Positions 53,580 to 62,933 of a DNA stretch of 64,000 nucleotides are shown here, piece by piece. Each line of letters opens with the position of its first letter. Position 1 is the first letter of the stretch. Source of the stretch: Parastagonospora avenae f. sp. tritici 18332-5 (Eukaryota > Ascomycota > Dothideomycetes > Pleosporales > Phaeosphaeriaceae); the NCBI GenBank assembly GCA_022559985.1, contig JAFJTR010000016.1:372001-436000 (forward strand). Direction: 5' to 3'. The position numbers were made by a program, and so were the translations under genes. The notes below the pieces were generated by a model. The model searched no databases and was not told the origin of the DNA. It was given only the letters and a program-made list of their open reading frames with translations.

Positions 53580-54352
53580 GAGCGATATTTTGTTTCCTTC
53601 ACTTCATGACATATTTATATGAACTCTTTTAGCGAGTTCTCATTACGAAAAGTGATGACGGCGTTTATGGCGAGGTTGGATTTTGTGGAGGACTAGATAC
53701 CCCTTGACTTTCTCTTCTTTCCTTTCTTTCCGATTTTACATGACGGGACATGCTTTGGAACATGTATGTGTTATAATGGAATTTTCGAGAGGAGAGGATG
53801 GGTATATAGGGCAGAGTATGAATACTGTATGATGGTCGCTTCCTGCTGCTCTGGTGAGTGATGTCACATGCCAAGCACAGCAGCGACTGCAGGTGCTCAA
53901 CTTCAACTGCTTTCCTCCACCCACACCATCACTTACTCCCAAGCTTCGTCCCTTGCCCTGCTAAATCCGTCGCCATTCGATGCTTTAAGCGCCCAGGCTC
54001 TCCGATCTTAATATGCATTCGCCCCATCGAGTTTCAGCCCTGCGGATGGCCCTCATTATCAGCATGACCGTAGGTCGGCCCCTCAGATATGCAGCTCTTG
54101 TAAGACTCGAATCGAACCTGGGTACAAAGACTGGGCCAAAAAATAGGCTTGATGCCGGTTTAGAAGAGGAAAGACTTGATTAAAGCTTCCAGTTGTTTGT
54201 AATCATATTTGAATTAACATGGCACCCCAAACCCAAGAGTCCCAGTGATGGCATCACCACAACCACTCGGAAAACAAATGAGTTGCGTCGTAATGAAATA
54301 AGCTTGAATATTTTTGCATGGAGATGTTCGTTTCCAAAGCATTGCTCCGCCC
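53580..54352. other. Intergenic between converging genes
   Basis: 3' region of the SP-RING gene and 3' end of the decayed membrane-protein gene. No gene seen; a tRNA-like T-loop string near 54100 was tested and rejected. Confidence 0.45.
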
Positions 54353-56384
54353 TCACGCAACAGAAGGAGGAAACGTCTGCCGTCTGATAGGTGCCACCAA
54401 CCCTACATCAGCTTCCGTGTCCCGTCTCACAAGACCCGAGATAAGGATATCGTCAAACGAGCGCGAGTATTGCGATATATGCAAAGGAACACTCAAGCTC
54501 GACGATCTAGGTTCTGTACCGGCTTGCAACAGTGCCTCACACCTATCCACCTCCCCAAGCAAGAAGTGCGCCCATTGTAGTAGCCCTATTACGATTACGA
54601 CTATCTTATAGAAGCCCCAAGCAATAGAAACGATCAGAGCGGTGCCACCGGGGAGGAGGTTCCAACCAAGGTCTATCGTTAGAGCAAATGATATATCGAG
54701 AGCGCATAGCATGATACATATAATGCTGACCTTTCGAATAGCTCTTGAATGGTACGGATGTGATGTAGTGTTTTCTTCTTGGATCCGCCGGAGCTCTGTC
54801 GTAGTCTTTGGTACCCAAAGGCGGACTAGCCAATTTAATTTAGGATGTTTTCCTGCGCATTTTGATCCAATTACGGGAACGATGCCTTGAATCGATCTCA
54901 ATGAGTTCTTGTTTGAGTCGTCGTTCTTAGTCTCGGATAGACCACAGGAACTACTGCCTAAGCCAGCGCCAGCATGCACGTTGTCTGTCTCCGTCTCGCC
55001 CGGAAGAGCTTCTTGCTCGGCAGTTTCCGTTATCGTCAAGTGAATAGTCGACGTAAATTCTTCCTGGGTTGTCGCATCCAGCTTAACGGTGCTGCCAGAA
55101 TAAAGCGAGGTCCGTACGGAAATGTGCTTGTCGAGAACATTCTGTTCTAACCAAGACACGTTAGCACATACTCTAACAGCATCATCAAAACGTGGAGTTG
55201 AACAACTAAGTACACACCATTGGCTATTTCGGTGGCAGAGAGCAGTGTAAGGGCCAGCAGTGCTAGAGCGACCACCTGTCGGAAGCCGACGTCTTCAAAG
55301 CCTCTTACCGGACGCAAGCCTCCATCCCATACTGAAAATACGACTTGAGATGTGGCATAACTGAATAAAAGGACCATGTTAGGCAGTGTCTCAAGTGCAG
55401 ACGTTGAATATGACCAAAGATAGAACCATATCGAGATCTTCGGCATGGTATCTTCGGTCTTCGTAGGTCGAAGCCATGACTAGTATTTCTCAAGGGAAAT
55501 TCGTATGGAATAGTCAGTGTCTTCCTTGGAGAGTCCTTTTTTCCTTAGGATCATGACAACGATTCGATGACCAATCACGGTAGTGGCAGTATGTGGTGGT
55601 CGGACCCAGAGGCTGGCGATAGCATCCGCATGACCATACAGTATGAATGGGAGGACTATCGTCAAATCTATTGCGCTAAAGAAGACAGGTCTGCCTATTT
55701 GTGATCCTATGAAGACGCATTGCAATGGGTTTCCTTTGGTAAGGGTATGGTCCTCCATGTATGGACTGAACTCGTCAGAAGCAGTGTTGACGAAGAAAGC
55801 AAACCCAAAGAAGCTCATGAAAGCGAAGGTGAAGATGACGTGCCACGCGCGTGCAGAAATCGCAGGGAGAGCACGTGCGTGTAGGCGGCGAAATAAGCGA
55901 CGCTCACTACGATGTTGAACTCATAGAACGATATGTGACAGCGGCTAGTGATCCCTGGGATAAGCATTGCGAATCCTGCTATCAGTTGCTGAGCACCCAG
56001 CGTCTTGATATACCCGACGACGATACGGCTTCTGGATATCTCCTCTTGAGTAGGCTGAAAGGGATCCTCAACATTATCGAGCTGGCGCGGATGCTTCTGG
56101 AACAGTCGCAAGATGTGATGATCAGTTTCTGTCAGTAGATCTTTTAGCAATGAGCGTTTCGCGTAGCCCTAAGCGAGGACTCCTGACATCAGTACGGCGC
56201 TGGTGAAGAAAGAAACGAGTATCTACAATCGCATGTGAGTTATGTGTGTATGTATGTGGATTGATCCGATGCGTACACCAATGCCCGCAATGTCCGGATT
56301 GATATCGATCTCGGTTTCGCATCCAGACTGAGGAATCGACGAATAGCACTTGTCGCAATCGAGAGTGCTGCCACAATTTCCCAT
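54353..56384 (-). pseudogene. Decayed multi-pass membrane protein gene (two in-frame TAGs, one frameshift)
   Basis: Protein-coding sequence is visible throughout: MGNCGSTLDCDKCYSSIPQSG..INPDIAGIG in exon 1 (56384-56277), intron 56276-56223, then a TM segment (ILVSFFTSAVLMSGVLA). Next come SRCHISFYEFNIVVSVAYFAAYTH, RAWHVIFTFAFMSFFGFAFFV, GHADAIASLW, SALETLPNMVLLFSYATSQVVFSVW, and after a 71-nt intron (55217-55147) a long C-terminal part ending QTFPPSVA. This is a large fungal family of unknown function with several TM helices. Three lesions break it: a TAG at 56171-56169 right after the first TM, a frameshift in the CGCGCG run near 55845-55850, and a TAG at 55482-55480. Each TAG could instead end a retained in-frame intron, but the frameshift has no splice explanation. 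Sequencing error is another possibility. I call it a pseudogene with moderate confidence. Confidence 0.6.
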
Positions 56385-57126
56385 ATCTGTACGAATGCTA
56401 AGATAGAGAAGTTGTGGGTAATCGTTCAAGGACGAGAAGATTTGAAGAAGAAGGAATAGAAACTATTCGGAGAGAGGAAGACCTTGGGGAGGAGGGAGGG
56501 GGGGGCTTGAAAAGCCACATGCGTCAGGGTAAGGCCATAATGCAATTTCTACAGCCTGGTTGTTTACACATAAAGTATACGCGACGCGCACTCTTCGCCT
56601 GCGAAGATGAAAACACGGCAAGAAGTACGATCGGTCATCTGTAGTGTTCGACGTTCGACGGTCTTGCGCATCGCTAGTTGAAAACTGTGACTGTTCTCTT
56701 TGCAAAAGTGCAAATCTGCCGATTCGGTCCTTGGCTACATAGTGGTGTAGCGGAAATGATTTCAGTGGGCAGATACCAAACAGAGGAAGGACTAAGTCGG
56801 CTCGGTAATATTGAATGTAGGTAACACAGCATGGACCGGTAGAATGAGTAAGCATGCCAGGCCTGATTAGAATCCTCGTGTTAATTGCTTAATAGAAGAG
56901 ATACATAAACTAACAGTGTGGATATTATAAGAAAGGCACAAAGGACAGCCTACAAATTGCACTAGATAAAGCAAGGCAACTAGGCTCAAACCGCTGATCT
57001 ACCAAAGATTGTTGCAAGATTAGCAACAGGCTGCTTCATCATGTTTGCAATTCACACAGGTGGCCTTTTATGGGCAGGGTTTTCCTAGAGCATTGAAAAA
57101 CATCAAAGGGACTTGACTATAATTAG
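56385..57126. other. Intergenic between two decayed relatives
   Basis: No intact gene. AT-richer from about 56870 to 57120, with stop-ridden frames that hint at more decayed coding sequence but cannot be assigned. Confidence 0.4.
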
Positions 57127-57477
57127 CTTTTGAACGCCCTGGTGTTAGCTGCGTCGTCATGGTTTGTGTACAGGGGTTTGCAGACTGGCAAAGGCGTGTT
57201 GAACCAGATGTATGTTATCCTGATAGAAGTTGAGGAGAGGAAGGAAATCTTGGCAGCTGTTACCGTGTCTGTGACAGGAGCGAGTGCTAGCGAAGCTGCG
57301 GTGGCTTCAAGAGGCACGTCGCAGAGAAGCACGATAAGCGAACCCGGCATGCATTTGGGAGCTCGAGGAGATGATGAAGAAGATGGATTTATCCCGCTCC
57401 CGGTCAGACAGAATACGGAGATCGATTTGGGTTTGATGCCGCTTGTTACAGGCCAGACATTTTCTCGGTTCTGTTGA
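57127..57477 (+). pseudogene. Inverted C-terminal fragment of a relative of the decayed membrane protein
   Basis: This frame has no ATG at its 5' end (preceded by TAG at 57124) and encodes about 116 residues. Its C terminus, PVRQNTEIDLGLMPLVTGQTFS, matches the C terminus of the opposite-strand decayed gene, LVRRDTEADVGLVAPIRRQTFP, in order and spacing (R-x-T-E-x-D-x-G-L-x-x-x-x-x-x-Q-T-F). A hydrophobic start (ALVLAASSWFVY) may be the end of a last TM segment. It therefore looks like the 3' remnant of a paralogue lying in opposite orientation. The 5' portion is missing or unrecognisable upstream. Confidence 0.45.
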
Positions 57478-57592
57478 TCGAATCAGTAGTAAGCCCAACT
57501 CCGGCGGAATTCACAAAAGACGTTACCAGCAGCGTCTCGAGAATTTCGCCTTCATCAAGGCATTCATATGCTTGTATCCCCAACGATCTCAT

Positions 57593-60462
57593 CTAATAAA
57601 CAAAATACTCCTGCGTCAACGGCAACGTCTCCGCCGGTTCCGCCGTACACCAAAGCCCATCCGCCTCGACCCGATACGTCTCCGGATCGACCTTCATCTT
57701 CGGCCGCGTGTCGTTGAACTTCATGTCTCTCTTGCCGATGTTGCGGCAGTTTTTGACGGGCTCGACGCGCTTGCGCAGCTTGTAGGTGTCGATGACGCCC
57801 GAGTCGATGGACGCCTTGGACACGAAAGTTACGCTGGAGGAGGGGACGAGAGGGGCAAACATGGGGCGCATCAGGACGGGTTCGACGGTGGGGATGGAGG
57901 CGTTTGGATCGCCCTGGTCGAGTTAGTATGTGTCGGAAGGGAAGGGAAAGGGAAAGGGAAAGGGAAAGGGAAAGGGAAAGGGAAAGGGAAAGGGAAAGGG
58001 AAAGGGAAAGGTACCATCTGAGCATAACTGCACCAACCGCTTTTAATCACCAACTTGGGCTTGACGCCAAAGTTACTCGGTTTCCAGAGTACCAGGTCGG
58101 CGAGTTTGCCCACTTCGATGCTGCCGATTATATGGCCCATGCCCTGTGCAATGGCCGGGTTGACAGTGTATTTACTGATGTAGCGCTTGACACGGAAGTT
58201 ATCAGCGTCAGTACCTTTGTCTTCCTTGAGCCTGCCGCGTTGGACTTTGTTCTTGTGTGCCGTGTTCCAGGTGCGCAGGATGACTTCGCCGCAGCGGCCC
58301 ATGGCTTGCGAGTCAGAAGACATCATGGAGATGGCGCCGAGGTCATGCAGCACGTCTTCGGCGGCAATTGTTTCGGCGCGGATACGAGATTCGGCGAAGG
58401 CGACGTCTTCGGGGATGTTGCGCGAAAGATGGTGGCATACCATTAACATATCGAGATGCTCGTCCAGCGTGTTGCGGGTGTAGGGGCGGGTGGGGTTTGT
58501 GGATGAGGGAAGCACGTTGTCATACTCGACGACGCTGATGATGTCAGGTGCGTGGCCGCCGCCTGCGCCTTCGGTGTGGTAGGTGTGGATTGTGCGGTTC
58601 TTGAAGGCTGCGATGGTTTGCTCGACGAAGCCGGACTCGTTGAGCGTGTCTGTATGAATCAAAGTTTGGATGTCGTACTTGTCGCATACGGTCAGACAAG
58701 CATCAATAGCTGCCGGAGTCGTGCCCCAATCTTCGTGTAGCTTCAAACCACAAACACCAGCTTCCGCTTGTTCCTGAAGAGGGCCCAGTTCAGAATCGTT
58801 CCCTTTGCCAGTAATGCCGTAGTTGAGTGGTAGCTCGTCAATAGCTTGCAGCATCTGTCTGATGTGCGTTTTGCCCGGCGTACATGTGGTCGCATTTGTA
58901 CCAGTGCTGCTTCAGTATCAGCATGATTGTGTCTCCCAGGAAGGCGTACTACGCACCTCGGTCCAGTCCCGCCGCCCAACACGGTTGTTATACCCGAAGC
59001 AATAGCTTCTTGCGCTTGTTGTGGGCAGATGAAGTGAATATGCGTGTCGAAACCACCAGCTGTCACAATACTTCCCTCACTAGCAATCACGTCGGTACAT
59101 GATCCTACCACCAAGTCTGGATCCACACCATCCATGACGTCGGGATTGCCCGCTTTCCCAATGCCGACAATGAGGCCATCCTTGATACCGATATCAGCCT
59201 TGAAGATGCCAGTCCAGTCGACGATTAGTGCATTTGTGATGACAGTGTCGAGGCATTCGGCATCAGAACGACCTCCTGCCTGTCCCATACCCTCTCTCAA
59301 TGTCTTACCACCACCAAACGAACATTCGTCTCCATATGTAGTCATGTCCTTTTCCACTTGGATCCAGAGATCGGTGGCGCCTAGTCGTACAAGATCCCCA
59401 GTAGTCGGGCCGAACATGCTGATGTAAGCTTGTCGCTCCATAGTGCAGAAGTCGATGCGTGCAGCGTCCCCAAGCGGCTGTGGTTCATGCAAGAAGCCCC
59501 CAGATTTGATTCTCTCAACGATTCCGTTCACAATGTCCATGTCATCGATGTACCCAGATGCGAGCTTGTTACCACCTTTGATGATCTGATTGCCGCCAAT
59601 TTGTACAAGGGCTACAGTCTTGGTATCGCCAGGTTCGAAGCGTACCGATGTGCCAGCAGGAATATCAAGCCGGTAGCCATGCGCTCGTATGCGGTCGAAC
59701 TGCAGCTGTGGGTTCGTCTCGATGAAGTGGTAATGGGATCCGACCTGAATATGAGATTAGCATCACATGACACGATGAGACGTGCTGAGCGTGCCTGAAT
59801 CGGTCTATCTCCCATGCTCTTCACCTTGAGGCTGATCCTCTTGCGCCCTTGACTGAGCTTGATTCTCCCTGCCTCTCCCTTCACAGCCACCACGGCGCCA
59901 GGTTGTTTGGTTGCCTCGTATACGGTCGGTTCGGGCAGAGGGAACATGTCGTTGGAAGGAATAGGCAAGAAAGACCCATACAAAGCCTTCTCGAGGTCTC
60001 CGTCATCGCTGCAGATGGGATTGTGGACGGTGACGAGGTATGTGCCTGTTGGAAAGGTGCCTTCGACCATCAACTCGGAGAGCGACGCGACGACTGAGGG
60101 CTGCACGTGGCGGCGGCCCAGCATGGTCGTGCCGATAGACATGAGGTCCGCGACCGTGTGGTTGCCATCGCGAATGAGCTGTACGCGTTCAGGTTGCGAA
60201 ATGCAATGCGCGTACTATTAGGGGCAATACTTCTTGGAGATTGTTCGCGATAAGTGCCTGAAGACTTTTAGTAGAGCCATGAAAGGGGTCTTGCAAAACT
60301 TACAACAGCTTCTGGGCGGTTCAGCTTCACACCTCGCGCAAGACGACGCTGTGCGAGCAGGCCAAGCTGCGAGATGACGAGCTTGTCAAGCTGGTATGTG
60401 AGTTAGCGTGGGGTACAGGGGAGAGGCATGGTCGCACACACCTCCTTGGGACACAACTGCAT
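57593..60462 (-). CDS. ureA: Urease, nickel-dependent
   Basis: Seven exons (60462-60442, 60390-60304, 60257-60231, 60178-59795, 59744-58957, 58906-58015, 57913-57593) encode 839 residues, the length of fungal single-chain ureases. It carries the fused gamma ([20 protein letters not shown]), beta ([16 protein letters not shown]) and alpha parts. In alpha: [14 protein letters not shown] (nickel His pair), [13 protein letters not shown] (bridging Lys, the carbamylated residue), [16 protein letters not shown] and the active-site flap [22 protein letters not shown]. Every splice restores a conserved stretch. The intron at 59794-59745 begins GC rather than GT, and the intron at 58014-57914 holds a (CCTTTC)n repeat. 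The enzyme hydrolyses urea to ammonia and carbamate in the cytosol and needs Ni and accessory UreD/F/G proteins, not encoded here. Confidence 0.98.
57944..58009. repeat. (GGGAAA)11 hexanucleotide microsatellite in a urease intron
   Basis: Eleven perfect GGGAAA units on the plus strand, preceded by imperfect units. On the urease strand it is (CCTTTC)n and starts four bases after the 5' splice site. Translated by mistake it would read as Pro-Phe repeats. Confidence 0.97.
59745..59794 (-). other. GC-AG intron of the urease gene
   Basis: 50 nt with donor CAG|GCACGC, a branch-like GCTAAT and acceptor TTCAG. The join gives [11 protein letters not shown], an invariant urease stretch, so the non-canonical donor is well supported. 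Confidence 0.88.
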
Positions 60463-61157
60463 CGTATCTTGGAGTGTGCAGGACCAAGAGAAATATTATG
60501 TCTCTCCAACTCCAAACTTGCCAGCCTTCTCAAGGCGTTTAAAGTCCATAGGTAAGCTCTCTCGTCAGCCAGACTTCACCTCTTTGGGGTCATTGCGGGG
60601 TTCGCTTCACGATAAGGCCTCGCTGATAAGACACGACATTCATCACTTCATCACTTCATCACTCACACTAGGTTCATCCTCGAGCTTGCATCGTGACTCT
60701 TCAACGCGACCCTTCGACCAAACATACCGTGATGCTAATAATGTCGTTGCCTGGCTCGGATGGCCGCGATGCCACTGCGTCGTCTGCCCACGGGACCTGG
60801 CCATGGCAACTTTCGTGCAGTCACACAGGCCAACCATCACACGCCTCGTGAGCCATGGGTTCACGCCTCCCACGGCTCACGAGACATGATGGATTGCAAG
60901 CCTCATGGCTATCTCATGCTCCTGAACTTTGATATCGCCACTTCAGTGTCTTCTCGTCCCTCTCCGCACATACGTCCATGATGCCCACACTGTCTTCTAT
61001 CGCACCTACACCTACTATGAACCAGTTCCGGCAACCCGTCGATACAAACGCTCCGCAACTGAAGGCTCGACGTGCAGAATTTCCGCAGTGACACATCAAC
61101 TTCTTCCTGGACGCAAGAAGCGCGCCGCTCCGCTGTTGAAGGAAGGCAGCCCTTGCG
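60463..61157. other. Shared upstream region of urease and the next gene
   Basis: About 700 bases between divergent starts. Several frames overlap without recognisable protein. Direct repeats of CATCACTTCAT near 60640-60660 are noted. Confidence 0.45.
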
Positions 61158-62591
61158 ATGAGTTCCTTGCTGCATCAGCTTCGAGAAGGCAATTCGGAAC
61201 CTCAACGACGAACAACAGAGCTGCCTGTGCGAGCGCGAAAGCGAAGACACTCGTCCAGCGCCCCGAGCAGAGACATCAACTCCCCAAAGAAGCGCCTCCA
61301 GATCCACAAGAAGTGTTTGTACGAGCGAACTCTGCCTGGAAACGCATACATCTCTGCACACGTCAATCGTCTGCAACATGGCTATTTCTCCGACTCCAGC
61401 GCGTTGCACGAGGCTACATTGGAAAATGTCTTCTTCGTTTCTATGCATTTCGTGTTTCATCCGCAAGACCCCCGGTCGCATCGCTTCAAGAGCGCAGATA
61501 TTGAGGTGTGTGTCCAAGGCAACAACCCGACAGAACGGCTGAAAGACCATCGATATCGACCCGCCAAATCACATCCCCGCATCCTCCAGCATGCACCAAA
61601 ATTGATGTTCGGTGCTGTATCTCCGGAAAACCTGCAGTGGAATTTCAGTCTCTCGAGCTCCTTGGGCGTATCGCAAGCGCCTGTGTCAGCTACGTTGAAT
61701 CCTTCTGGAGGTATGAGAGGCTCATACAAGGTCTTCCATATGATGAGTATGCAGGGCTCCATTCGATCAAAACGCAGTCCGCTCGGGCCAGAGCACGACG
61801 TCGAGGATGCAATGGCAGTGTGGACGCTCGAGGAAAATCTACTGCAGCGATCTGGTCTGCCTCGAGAATTTGACTTCGTGCTACTTGTACACAAACCGGA
61901 CGACGTGAAAAATGTCTACTTGAGCGTCAATGTTGATGCCGAGGTCGAGTCATGGTTCGGCTCGTATCCGCTGTGGTACACAAATTTGCCCAAGTACATG
62001 CCAACACAGGACTTTACACTTGACTTCAATGCCGACATTGGCCAGCGCTTCCTACCCGAGCAGTCCGGAAGAGGCTTCAACTTCGCGAGCTTACCTCAAT
62101 CGCTGGACGAGTATGTGATCATGCCAGGCACTCTGTATCCAACGAATGATACAAGAGCGAACGACGACATGACTGGAGGATGGAGACGGAGAGGAGGAAG
62201 AATGAAAGATGGCAGCAGAGACATCGTGGCCGCGCCCGATCGCACTCACCCAGAGGAACCTGCAACACCCCCTTCGAGAGGCATTCCACCACCCAGACCG
62301 GTTCGAAGCGAGAGTGTCAGCGACGAAAGGCACGGCTGGGCACCTGGTCTCAATGTCCGTGTCGTGCTCGAGCATCAACATTCGCAGCCTCTGTCAGATC
62401 ATCGCCGCCACTTGTACGCGCCGTTGGGCTACCAGGATTCATCGCATCGTCCATCGATCAGACGCCGGAAGTCTAGGAACGGTTTGAAAGAATTCAGTGT
62501 AAAGCAGGCTTTGCAGGAGGGCGCAATCAACGAGAAGGACGCAAGAAGGGTCCTAGACGGGCGGAATGATGTTCAGTCTCCTGGTGATTGA
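61158..62591 (+). CDS. Unrecognised protein, 477 residues
   Basis: A single-exon protein from the ATG at 61158. A basic N-terminal part (KRRHSSSAPSRD, KKRLQIHKK) is followed by a structured-looking region of about 250 residues: VFFVSMHFVFHPQDPRSHRF, SADIEVCVQGNN, PKLMFGAVSPENLQWNFSLS, EENLLQRSGLPREFDFVLLV. That region has a C2-like or immunoglobulin-like beta pattern (inference). The C terminus is Arg/Ser-rich and disordered. No signal peptide or TM. I do not recognise the family, though the composition is that of a conserved fungal protein. Confidence 0.7.
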   Translation: MSSLLHQLREGNSEPQRRTTELPVRARKRRHSSSAPSRDINSPKKRLQIHKKCLYERTLPGNAYISAHVNRLQHGYFSDSSALHEATLENVFFVSMHFVFHPQDPRSHRFKSADIEVCVQGNNPTERLKDHRYRPAKSHPRILQHAPKLMFGAVSPENLQWNFSLSSSLGVSQAPVSATLNPSGGMRGSYKVFHMMSMQGSIRSKRSPLGPEHDVEDAMAVWTLEENLLQRSGLPREFDFVLLVHKPDDVKNVYLSVNVDAEVESWFGSYPLWYTNLPKYMPTQDFTLDFNADIGQRFLPEQSGRGFNFASLPQSLDEYVIMPGTLYPTNDTRANDDMTGGWRRRGGRMKDGSRDIVAAPDRTHPEEPATPPSRGIPPPRPVRSESVSDERHGWAPGLNVRVVLEHQHSQPLSDHRRHLYAPLGYQDSSHRPSIRRRKSRNGLKEFSVKQALQEGAINEKDARRVLDGRNDVQSPGD

Positions 62592-62933
62592 AAGATCTCC
62601 TGACTCGTGACGCGAGTTTTGTACTGAAAATGCTTGTTAATAGAGCATTGAATTAGTAGATAGTTATAGCGCAGCTTCTTGTGTTTCGCTTGTTCAACAT
62701 ATTACCAATAGCGAGTTGTTTTGCCCTCAAGTTCATAGGTAGACTGTCGGGTGCCTGCTCATTGTCATCGAAGTTTCCTCACGTCTCTGCCTCAAGTATA
62801 CCGCTATTTCACTGCACTATATTAACACCGGCTGATTGTTCCAAGGATCCGCCTTGAGCTCTGTCTTGCGCCGCGGGGGCCACTACAACGACGCTCGCTA
62901 CCCGAGGTACATCGCATCAGGGTTCGCAACGCC
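62592..62933. other. Intergenic
   Basis: AT-rich 3' flank of the preceding gene and upstream of the decayed regulator. No supported gene. Confidence 0.45.

Noticed and set aside
54095..54135. tRNA-like T-loop string (GGTTCGATTC on the minus strand)
   Set aside because: The flanking bases do not form a T stem and no acceptor, D or anticodon arm can be folded around it.
56870..57120. Possible transposase remnant in AT-rich sequence
   Set aside because: Short peptides such as KKGTKDSLQIALDKARQLG looked suggestive, but no transposase motif or terminal inverted repeat could be shown.
57904..58025. Pro-Phe, Ser-Leu and Gly-Lys repeat proteins over the GGGAAA array
   Set aside because: All are translations of one microsatellite lying within a well-supported urease intron.
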